Shown piece by piece: positions 22,579 through 32,190 of a stretch of 64,000 nucleotides of DNA. Positions within the stretch are counted from its first letter, which is position 1; each line of letters starts with the position of its first letter. Origin of the DNA: Whalleya microplaca (lineage: Eukaryota; Ascomycota; Sordariomycetes; Xylariales; Xylariaceae); the NCBI GenBank assembly GCA_022497155.1, contig MU385739.1, forward strand, positions 372,001 through 436,000. Reading direction: 5' to 3'. The translations under genes and the position numbers were made by a program. Below the pieces are notes generated by a model that had not been told where the DNA came from, made no database searches, and worked only from the letters and a program-made list of their open reading frames with translations.

Positions 22579-24257
22579 CTAGAAGCGTTGGTTGGCTTCG
22601 TAACCAACATGCATGGCGCCACTGTCCGTGTAGTCGTCGATAATCTGACCATGGATGTGGCCACAAGTCAGAATACCGTTTATCGCGCAGAAAGTGTCAC
22701 CTTCGTTCACAGCCCATTAGTACGGAAACCAATTGTATAGCACTACGAGTGTAGTAGCAGTCCACTTACCGAGTCCATACTCTGTCGTGTCCTGCTGGCT
22801 TATATCGTAATTGTGGCCCATGCACTCGCATCTTATCACATCATTCCACACGGGAAAGCTGTCGGGTGGAGCCGCGTCGGTTCTTAACATCGTGCAGTTA
22901 TCGCATGTTCGGGAGAAATTTGCCGACCCAGGTAAACATTGATGGAGTGTTCCAACACCATTGCAGAGGCAACTTAAAGAAAACGTTGGTCAGCTAGATG
23001 ATCCATAATATCCAAAATCCTGCGGTTCAAGAAGTGTGTCTGTTGCTGACTTACAGGTCAAGGTCCAATTTGCTCGTGCGGTACACATCACCGAAGGCAT
23101 TGCAAAGAGCGACGAGCCAGTATTTTCGACGATAGGGGTCCCGTTGAAGAGTTAGAAAGGGGCACTGGTTGAGAGCCCTCGGAACAGTATCATCTGGGCC
23201 CGGAGGGGATACCTCGCGTTCGTTCCGTGAGTCGAAAACAACCCTAGCAGTTGGAGTGGTGCGGGCATTCCTAGACGGAAAGGCACGAATGGCTGCCATA
23301 GGAGTCCCGGAATCCGCTGCGGTTGAATTAGACAAGCTGCTCGTAAGGGTGGAGGTGGACCCGGTGGTAGTCGTGACTGGCGATCCATTGATAGTCGTCA
23401 GAGTCGTAAAACGAGCTGATACAGTAGTTATCGTGGTGAGATCAGCACTAATCAGGCCTTTGGGCGTAGAACTAGTGGACGTCGTAGAACTGGACGTCGC
23501 AGCACTGGACGTGGTGGTCTTTGGCGTACCGTCGAGGAATGTAGGTCTCGATATGAACTCTGTTGCAAGACTTGGCCAGAGTATCTGCTCTTGTATGGCA
23601 TCGCCGTAGATCTTCTCTTCCATGACGTTATAACACAGGAGTGAGCCGTTCGGGGCGGAATACATGAATTCCTCTAGGTTTCTAGCGTATTAGCCACTCG
23701 ATCAGGTGCAGCTCCTGCAGTTCAAGGACGGCTTACTCAGGTCTATGGAGGTTTGGTTGTAAGTGCCATCTTGAGTGAGACAGTCACATCTCCAATTGTG
23801 CCCAAAATATCCTTCATAATCCGGGTCCTTGGTCCCGTTAGGGTAAAAAGTGGTGATAAGAGTACAGAATCTGCAGTTGGTAGAGAACGAATTCCCCTTC
23901 GCAAGCAATGATCCATTAGAAGCTCCCAAACATCTGGAGAATATTCAGTCAAGTCAATCTCATGTTAGCTAGTCGGGTCTAGTAGTTTAGGACTTACCTG
24001 TCGAGGTTGATCTTGCTGGTTACGTATGACCATTCAGAATCGGGGCCGGATGCACAGTATGCCACCATCCAGTAAGGTTCCCCTTGTGGCCATGACTCGA
24101 TGCGGTACCATGGGCATTCTCCGGGAAACGCAGTCGGGTTTGTGTCATCATATCGTGGTTCAAGTCCACCGCTGTCGTTGTCTACGCCCGGCTGGACGGT
24201 ACCGGCTGCCGACTGCAGGGCAAGCAGGAAGATCGTGAGACAGGTTAGGAGGCCCAT
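22579..24257 (-). CDS. Secreted protein with two CVNH (cyanovirin-N homology) domains
   Basis: Probably a secreted carbohydrate-binding lectin. Five exons on the minus strand, 5' to 3': 24257-23998, 23933-23737, 23673-23055, 22972-22770 and 22700-22579, giving 466 aa. All four introns have GTAAG-type donors, and each removal keeps the frame. Residues 1-20 form a signal peptide (MGLLTCLTIFLLALQSAAG). Domain 1 (about 45-175) shows SKINLDRCLGASNGSL, CRFC, RCDCL and SIDLKEF...NGSLLCY. A Thr/Ser-rich linker spans about 200-270, likely O-glycosylated. Domain 2 (about 322-450) shows TSKLDLDLCLCNGVGTL, NFSRTCDNC, RCECM and NGILTCGH. The repeated N/D-L-D, NG-x-L and paired cysteines are the CVNH pattern; the match is by eye. 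Several N-x-S/T sites suit a secreted glycoprotein. Sugar specificity cannot be read from the sequence. Confidence 0.78.
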
Positions 24258-24874
24258 CGCTATGTAAAATTGGGGTTCTCGAGAGAGTAGTTGTCGATGC
24301 TGATGATGAGATATGTGGTGTATTTGTGGAAGTCATAGGCGAGGAGAAAATTAGTCGAGGGCCTCGAAAGTCTGGGAAACTTATGTAGAGTAGAAATAGA
24401 CCTTGGGTTGTAGTAGGGGGCTGTATACAAAATTCATGTCACTAGTCTAATGTGTCATGATACTACATATTCCACCTGGTGACTAAGTATCACAGTCATG
24501 ATGAAGAGTAGACTGCTATTTTGTAAACACAGTGACTGCTTAACAATTCTACTTTTCTCAACTATGTGAAGCTTACTGATGTTATCCATCCCATGTCTAG
24601 TTGAAGACCATGACATAGTTCAGAAGGCCGATGATAACCATGCGTGTCAGAGAAGTGTCTCCTGCAATAGTTAGTCATCACCTCGGGCTGTCTGTCCACA
24701 GGTCCTGTCATAACAACTATGCTAGCGACCCAGCATCCCCACTTGGACATGGTATTGCAAGGCCGATACATATCACATCGAGTGTCATCCGAAGACATGA
24801 GCAAACCAGGCTCCTCAAACCTGAAGACACATCCGTCCAGGTCATACCAGCAGTTCATCCAGCCTCCAACCCAA
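24258..24874. other. Spacer between the CVNH gene and the dsRNA-binding gene
   Basis: Upstream region of the CVNH gene and 3' flank of the dsRNA-binding gene, both on the minus strand. Two antiparallel frames (24562-24969 minus and 24631-24903 plus) run through it but share no domain or codon bias. I consider them chance frames. Confidence 0.45.
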
Positions 24875-25905
24875 CTAAACAGGCGCCGATGAATCACCCT
24901 TAACGGCCTGCAGCGAGCCCCGCCCCAAGCTCTGCATGAACTGCTGAATCCCCCTGTCACGGTCCGCATCCAGCTGACGCAGGTACTTCAGCATCTCCTC
25001 CGCGATCTTCTCCTTGGCCGCCCTCCTGCTGTAGACCTTCTCCACGTGGCCAAAGTTCTCGGGGAAGCGCTCGGGCTGCATTCCGAAGTCCGGGTGGCCG
25101 CTGAAGAAACCCGGGGAATCGGGGACCGGCTCGATTATGTACTGGAACGGGTAGAAGCCGAGCTCGGCCCAGAGCTGCGAGACTTCGAAGGCCGCCGACC
25201 GCTCGTCTTCGTTGAAGGGCGACGGACTTGATCCTGGTACGACGCCGTTCGGGGATCCCTCAGACTTGCCGGTTTTAGGCGCGGGGGTCTTGGGCTGTTC
25301 GGGCGAGGGCGGACACATCTTCTGCTTCTTGCTGCTGATTGACAGTGGTAGCGGCGCGGCTCGCTGAGCTTTAGGGAATCTGATGCCATCTTGAGGCATC
25401 AGTCCGTTTTCCCTTAGCCACTCGACCGCACACTTGGCCGCATATTGCTTGGCATCCTTCTTCCGTGTGAATGAGGGCAGTGTTCCATCCGAAAGTAGAC
25501 CACCCGCAGGGCCAGGAAACGGTTCTGCGTGCTCATCAATAAGTACGTGGCAGGACCAGGTGAGCGAGAGGTTAGTAGATGACCACTCTTTGTATGCCAG
25601 GCCAGTGGTGCTACTGCTCATTTTAGGCCGGCTAGCTCGAAACTCTGAATTAAGATTAGTATTTTGGGTTGACAGCGTTGCTAAATCTTAACCTCCGACT
25701 TGCCCTGTAGAATACCCACCCAGTTGGTGTCTCCTATATCGACGTCGGCCTGAGGCGCTGTTGCTTGTGGTAAGGCCAGCTGTAAGGCTCTCAATGCCTT
25801 CTGTTGCGCCTCGGTCAACGGGGCGGGTGTTGAGTGAGCTGCCTCATATTCTTGCTGCTGGCAAATCCAGTTCTGGATATTCTGGTAAATTGGAGAGGAC
25901 AACAT
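24875..25905 (-). CDS. Double-stranded RNA-binding domain protein with a GC-AG intron
   Basis: Predicted to bind structured or double-stranded RNA; the partner pathway is unknown. Exons on the minus strand are 25905-25704 and 25644-24875, giving 323 aa. The first exon alone looks like a separate 74-residue frame, but joining at a GC donor (G|GCAAGT) to the acceptor TTCAG at 25645 fuses NWVGILQ to EFRASRP. This completes a dsRBD (about residues 60-147: opening WVGILQEF, then SFTRKKDAKQYAAKCAVEWL as the closing helix). A second, less typical dsRBD-like module lies at about 220-300 (GFYPFQY; VYSRRAAKEKIAEEMLKYL). Between them is a Pro/Ser/Lys-rich linker. The C-terminal half is more GC-rich than the N-terminal half. 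Confidence 0.82.
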
Positions 25906-26499
25906 GACAATACGGCTGATGGCAATCTATCCCAAGCCACCTAAGGATGTACGATGTGGAAGATGCTGGCACACAAGAGAGGTTCACCTAAGTTGTGAAG
26001 GGTTATGCAAGACAGATTAAAAGCTAGCGGGGTTGAAAGAGTACTACCTACCTTAATGCCACAAAAGTGATAATCTCTCACGATTGGCGGAGCTGCAATT
26101 CACACCACAACCATAGTACATGTACAACTAGGTATGCAGGCAGGTATGTAAAGCTCATGTCCTTGACTTTCTGTAGAAGCACGTGTGCCTGCTGTTTTAA
26201 TGTCGGAACTCAGGCATCTACATTGAAATTTCAACCCAACCGTCGGCTTGGTTTCTTTAATCTGTTTACAGATAATTGATCTATCAGATTCTCATCCCAT
26301 GGACATGGTCAACACATTCTTTTGGCCTTCATTCACAGCAGAAGTAGCAGAAGTTTTGTAGTGTTTGCGCTCTCTTCGGATTATACTTGGAAGTTGTATG
26401 CCCGTAAGAGTACGTCTTCACTAAAGCAGGAAAAAACATCGTTGTCTCGTAATAGGGGTATCAATTAGGTATTCATCCACCTCCCACCAAATAAAGCTC
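25906..26499. other. Spacer between EFG1 and the dsRNA-binding gene
   Basis: EFG1's 3' flank and the promoter of the dsRNA-binding gene, both minus strand. A frame at 26067-26279 on the plus strand has no features. No gene seen. Confidence 0.5.
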
Positions 26500-27408
26500 T
26501 CAGTCCTGTTCAAAGAACCCGCCGTCGCTCTCATCATCACTGCTCGAATCTGAGGATTCTTTGCGGTTGGCTTTTTCCTTGTGTTTTCGGGTGCCTGCAG
26601 AGTCTGACGTCGATGAGTTATTTGCCTTAGTTTGCTTGGCTTCGGAAGCCTCTGAGGACTGCTGCTTAGGACGTTTGCTTTTCCAGTCGACTGCCGTCTT
26701 CCGCTCCCTGATCCGGATTAATGCCCGGTCGCCCTCCTTCGACGCCTGTTCTATCTCCCTCCACACTGGAGCTCTTTCGGAATGTAGAGCTTGCGCTGCC
26801 GAGCTTGCATTTTCCGGCTTCTCTCCTCCGTGGACCTTCAGGCCTAGTGATGCTACCGGATACAGACTAATGTATGGCTCTCTGTAGGGGAAATATCTAG
26901 CATAAATGCTGTCTATTTCGGCCGTGTGCAGGTCAGCCTTAAGCCGTTGAATCTCCTGCTCGTCTTTGGCGTTCCTGAGCTGGGTCTGGATCTGCTTTGC
27001 AAGTCGGTCTGCCTTCTTTCTCTCTGCCGTATATTGTTAGTCACTGCCTATCATCTAGTCCAGCGGGACAGGGCAATTCGTACCAAAGAAACGAATCATG
27101 TGGTATTTCTTGATCATGGTCTTCCTCTTCTTCTCTTCAGCGACTTCTGAGATCTTCTGCTTGTGGTGCGCCAACTCTCTTTCCATATCGTGGTGTACAT
27201 CTGCTGGCATGTTTTGACCGGTCTTAAACCGTCTCTCGATCGTCCGCGCTCGCTTCTTGACCCAGTTCATGCTGTTCGGCTTCACTTTGGCTTTCTTGTT
27301 GTTCTTACTCTTCTTGGGCGGATGGAAGCCTGGGATTCGCTCACGGGATCCCTCCTTCGCAGAGGAAGAGTCGACTTGGAAGTCGTTGAGCTTTCTTTTT
27401 GTGCTCAT
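26500..27408 (-). CDS. efg1: EFG1 rRNA-processing protein
   Basis: Nucleolar factor of the 90S/SSU processome family, needed for early 18S rRNA maturation. Exons on the minus strand are 27408-27084 and 27023-26500, giving 282 aa. The 60-nt intron has donor GTACGA and branch GACTAAC; joining gives MIRFFE-RKKADRLAKQ. Residues about 48-200 are the basic, helix-rich EFG1 core (NWVKKRARTIERR, MERELAHHKQKI, KKYHMIRFFERKKADRL, YFPYREPYISLYP). The C-terminus is a Lys-rich stretch ending in acidic Ser/Asp runs, common for nucleolar proteins. The start is the ATG giving MSTKRKLNDF; an earlier in-frame ATG at 27447 would add 13 residues. It is divergent from SEA4. Confidence 0.93.
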
Positions 27409-27957
27409 TGTGTCGGTTGCCTTTGGTGATCTGGAGTGATGGCGCAAATCACACGGAGCAAGTATTGATGGATATGCTGGAATGATTTGTATCGGAAGAA
27501 GAAAAAAGTTGAATGCTTTTTTGGAGGCGATCGCAGCTGATTGTTAGCGTGAGCAGGGGCCTTAACGCTAGTGCTTGATTGGCCAATGGTGTAGTGGGGC
27601 CAGTGCTCTAAGATACGGCGATCACTGCTCATCTTCCAGGGCTTCACAGAGTCTAATAAGAGTTCAACCAACGAGTGATTGTGCTTCCTTCCACCAACCA
27701 AATAAATATATTGGGCAACTGCTACAACATCTCACAGTCCAGATACCACTTGTTGGTTTATATTTTTGTTTGGGAAACCACATTTGAGGACCAGGATATG
27801 GGCTTTCTACCAGTGGCTGGCATCTGACCGTGTCAGAGCTGCCACTTAAATCTAGCCCACACTTGATGGTCAGCTTCTTCTGTCTCAAGATATCTTGGGA
27901 GGCTATATTGGGTTGAGTGTCATATATCTGTGAGCGTGGCTCAAGCGACCAGGAACG
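27409..27957. promoter_or_regulatory. Divergent promoter interval, EFG1 (-) / SEA4 (+)
   Basis: About 550 bases separate the two start codons, which face away from each other, so the interval must carry both promoters. I see no other gene. A shared promoter for a ribosome-assembly factor and a TORC1 regulator is suggestive of co-regulation, but that is inference. Confidence 0.55.
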
Positions 27958-30900
27958 ATGGCACAATATACCACTACCAAGATGGATCGACCGGAACCGG
28001 GTCTCGTCAAGTGGTCTCCCAATCCTGGTCGTGACAGCTTCCTTCATGTCAACTTACAGCATCGAGTTGTACAGCTTTATCAACCCACAGGTCTTGCGCA
28101 GCCAGGAAAGTTTGATTTTGAGAAGTCATCGAAATACGATGAAATCCCTCCCTTAACCACCTATGATTGGTCTCCTGCTCATTCTGGTCTTGTCGCTATC
28201 GGGACTGCATCCGGTGCTGTGGATCTCATAAATATACATAACGACTCGAGTTCCCATGCCGAGCTCCCTATCAGGATTTCCAGAACCTGCCAGGCCGTGG
28301 CTTTCAATACGGGCACATTACTAGCTGTTGGATTAGAACGAGTACGGAATGACCAGTGTCTTAAAGTCTTCGACGTAAATCGGTTTACCACTCTTGAGTC
28401 CGGTACTCCGTGGTCATCTATCGAGGGCTCGACGAACCCAATACACGGTCTCGAGGCTAGTGTATCTATATCGAGTACTAAGTTCTTCGAAGATAGTCCG
28501 CAAACATTGGTCGCCGGTATCAAAAATCAGGGCATTCGCATCTATGATCTCCGAGGTACACATTGCCTAGATGACACGCTGAAGGATACCGCTAACTACG
28601 TAAAGATCCACAAGGAAGTGTAATCAACTACCAGACTAGATGCAACAATAATTTAGCCATTGATTACGCAGATCCGAACTATTTCGCTTCGTCCTCTCTA
28701 GATAAACCAGGTTTGGTGATTTGGGATCGTCGGTCGACTTCCCGGCCGTCTTCATCCCCCCTTTACCTGGACGCTGTTGATATGGACGATCTGCCATGGG
28801 GCGCTGCTCTGAACGTCGAAAGAGCAATCGACGTCAAAGACTCTAATTTTCAAGACAGGGGTTCATTGGTAAGATCATTGCGCTTCTGTCGCGATCATAG
28901 GGGCTTGATAGCTGTGCTCTCTAGGACAGGCCAGCTGAAGGTCCTTGATACTAAAAAGGAGTACATCGCCCCCAGCATGCAGTCCAGTGCTAGTCCCGAA
29001 ATTCTGGAAACCAGAAGGTCGTACGATCTGGACATGGACTATGCCAGAGAAGATAGAAAAGACGACAAAATTGTGTCGTTTGATTGGGTGACCCTTGACT
29101 CTCCTGCGTTAATACCCAGAATAATCGTCCTGCGGGCCAATGGAGCATTTGATATCCTAGAGAAGCCATCGTACACCTCGAAATACGCTTACAAGATGGT
29201 ACCTTGGCAAGCGCCTTACCGTGGACTGGAAGGTAATAATACCCTGAGAAGTAAATGATCAATGCTAATCTGGCTGCAGAGGGCTCTAGCTACCATGGTA
29301 TCATGCAGTTTGAAGCATCACAGTACTCTGAAGTGATGGGTCCACATAATATTGACAAGGCTTTCAGAGACGTGCCTTTATTTGGGAGCAAAAAGGAATC
29401 TGTCAGGGCTGTGATACAGCAAGCGTTGCTGTCCCCCCAACCAAATATTGACCTTGTCGGCGATTTCGAAGCCAGTGATGCTCCACTGCCAGAACTCTTC
29501 ACACAAGGACCAAATATAGCAGATAAATTACGAGGCCTACGTAAGTATTCAAAAGAGATTCTCAAGCCTCCAACGCACCCGAACGACCAAATACAACGAG
29601 CCTCGACCATTGAAGAGTTAGACCAATCATATACCGACCTGTCAGTTAAAGGCGATGGGCTCCCATCTAACCGAGAATTACATGAGAGGCTGCTCACCTC
29701 GACGATGGATACAAAGGGGTTCCCTAAGGAGGCCCAAGCCGTGCTTGACCACACAATGCTTTTGCGTTCTAAGGAGAAGTATTTATTTGATTATGTCGCA
29801 AATAGAGAACTAGTTTCCGACGATCCTTGGCTGAGAGATCTGTGGGACTGGATATCTGGTAATACACTTTCAATTTGATGGTTCGTCTTCAGCAGGAAAC
29901 TAATGCTCTAGTAGGTGCCGCAGAAGCCACATCCGACGAGGGAATGGTCTCCCAAGGTATAGATTTAAGCTATTTGGGAGTATACTATATATGGACAAAT
30001 AATTTAGGTAGGTCTATACGAAATCTTTGTTTCTATGGAGCGCGCCCTAATCTACTATGTAGGTCTTCAGGGAAAACTTAGACTAGCGGACGGTGTAAAA
30101 TTTCCGGACGCTTCAACTTGGGAACGCTGCCTTCAGGAGATCAATAAGAGATCGAAACAGCCAAAATACGATGGCGTGAATACTAGGAAACCTCTTCACC
30201 GCCAAGCTGCCTTACGGATATGTGGATGGGGTAGATCACCACACACAGACTTTAGCGACTACGCGAAGATGCTGCCATCTGAACGTAATTCATCATGGCA
30301 TACAATGGCGACTGCTCACGCTCTCTTTATCGGTGAATATGATAAGGCCGTACAGATACTCAAAAGAGCTAGCACCGAATACCCTGAACTTTTGTTCGTC
30401 TCTTTGGCGTTACAGCTTATCAGTCAGGGGGGCAATCGTTCCGACCAAGTGCAGCTAGACTTCGACGAAGCAGTCGCCTCCAAAACCGACCCCTATCTCC
30501 GAGCAATTTCTTCCTTTATCGCCACGAACAACTGGGAAAACATCGCAAACCAGGAATCGCTACCACTCCGCGAGCGCACCTACATCGCGCTCCGGTACTT
30601 CGACGACGGCCAGCTGACTTCGTGGCTCGAGAAGGAGCTCGCGAAGGCGATCGACACGGGCGACATCGAGGGCATCGTGCTGACGGGCATCACGGACCAC
30701 CTGGTGGACATCTTCGCCAAGTACATCGAGAAGTTCCACGACGTGCAGACGGCGACGCTGGTGCTCTCGGTCTGCGCGCCGCGCTACATCCACGACTACC
30801 GCTGCCACACGTGGCGCAACGCCTACCGCGCCTACCTGCAGCGCCACCGCGCCTTCCTGCAGCGCACCAAGTTCGAGGTCGAGAGCACGAAGCAGAGCAA

Positions 30901-31429
30901 GCGCCGCGGCGTCCCCACCATCAAGCCGCCCTCGCGCCAGATCGCCCTGCGCTGCGTGTACTGCGACGCGGAGTTCGAGCTGTCCAAGATGGTGACGACC
31001 ACCGCGGCGACCACCTCCACCAACACCAACACCAACACCATCACTACCAACACCACCGCCGGCGCCACCTCGACACCCTCGACAACAACGGGACCGGGGA
31101 CCGGGAAGCCGCCGCAGCTGGTTCTCCCGAACCCGCTGATGGCGGCGAACATCAACGCGGGGGTCAGCTGCCCGAACTGCGGGCGGCACCTGCCGCGGTG
31201 CGTGGTGTGCCTCGAGGTGGTCGGGGTGCCGCGGTCGGACCGGCCGGAGGCGTCGCCGGACCCGCGCGTGCGCGCCGCCGCGCGCTTCCCGACCTTCTGC
31301 CTCAAGTGCGAGCACGTCCTGCACCTCGACCACGCGCGCCTGTGGTTCGCGCGCCACGGCGAGTGTCCCGTCCCTGAGTGTCGGTGTCGGTGCAATTTTC
31401 GCGCGAACCCGGAGTTGGGGTATAAGTAG
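27958..31429 (+). CDS. sea4: SEA4/Mio-like subunit of the SEA (GATOR2) complex
   Basis: Vacuole-associated WD40 protein of the SEACAT/GATOR2 complex, which relieves SEACIT inhibition of TORC1 during amino-acid sensing. Exons are 27958-28555, 28615-29232, 29280-29858, 29912-30007 and 30063-31429, giving 1085 aa. Introns are 47-59 nt, several with CTAAC/CTAAT branch sites, and each join restores the frame (for example DLRG-SVINYQTRC, then LAIDYADPNYFAS). The N-terminal half is a beta-propeller (VKWSP, GLVIWDRRS, GQLKVLD). The middle is helical (SWHTMATAHALFIGEYDKAV). The C-terminus is the family's zinc ribbon plus RING: CVYC at 928-931, CPNCG from 1000, CVVCLEV, then CLKCEHVLHLDHARLWF and ECPVPECRCRC. 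A Thr/Asn-rich insert of about 60 residues lies between the first two cysteine pairs. Base composition shifts sharply to GC-rich near 30560. Confidence 0.92.
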
Positions 31430-32190
31430 TGATGGGTAGGAAGGTGGGTGGGGTGTATGGTATATGTTAAACGAGGAGAATAGGGGGGATAGGGGGAGGG
31501 GGGTTGATGCTGGGACGGCGTGTCTTGGTCGCAGTTATATGCTTCAAGAAAGGGGTGAGTGTCAAGTACACTTGCCTATATTGATGAATGATCGATTGAC
31601 TGAGCCCAGTATCACGTCGATGGATTTTTTTAAGGGGCACCTTGTACTAGTGAACTTGCTATAATACTATTGCGTTTCCCTTCTTGACCATGTATTACAC
31701 ATCCTGATATATACATCTTATATTTGCATTGTTGACGCTATTGACATTAAGAGATAATCAACTTCTTGAGTGATCTAAATAGATGCTCTTGTCGCTAACT
31801 GGCTGCCCAGAATACCTTATATTAACCACATCCTAGCTCTCATACGTAGTATATAGATAAAGGTTACACACATAAAGTGTATATCCGGGAACCCAAGCTC
31901 GCAGTTTAGGGAGATCACACACAGCAAACATACCTACTCACATACATATGCACACAATCCCAATGTTTACTTAATTACTCTCAATTAGGTATCTTTCAAT
32001 TGCTTTCTTACTCGCTTGCTTTGCTAATAACAATAATCCTCAATCTCTTTCTCTCTTCCTCATCTCTATAACTCATCTCTATCAAACCCCCTTTCTCCCC
32101 CCCTTCCCCTTCCCCTTCCCCCTTCCCCCTTCCCCCCACCCAAATCCAACCCAGCCCAAAATAAACCAAACGAGACAAAAACGCCTCCAC
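31430..32190. other. Convergent spacer with C-rich tract
   Basis: SEA4 and the next minus-strand gene end here. The interval is AT-rich except for the C-run block at 32086-32141. Short frames have no features. No gene seen. Confidence 0.5.
32086..32141 (-). repeat. Poly-C/T tract (G-rich on the minus strand), possible G-quadruplex
   Basis: At least five runs of four or more C separated by TT lie 50-105 bases past the stop codon of the minus-strand gene ending at 32191. On that gene's sense strand they are G-runs with two-base spacers, which fits the G-quadruplex pattern. Confidence 0.7.

Noticed and set aside
25681..25905. Independent 74-residue gene upstream of the dsRNA-binding protein.
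   Set aside because: Better explained as exon 1 of that gene through a GC-AG intron, which completes the first dsRBD.
27958..30081. SEA4 as a frameshifted pseudogene because its frame is broken four times.
   Set aside because: Each break coincides with a 47-59 nt intron with proper splice sites, and joined exons give one continuous conserved protein.
30560..31357. Long minus-strand open frame of 265 codons opposite SEA4, and a shifted plus-strand frame at 30622-31377.
   Set aside because: Both are by-products of the very GC-rich SEA4 exon 5; the products are repetitive Arg/Ala/His/Gly and SEA4's own frame carries the conserved zinc motifs.
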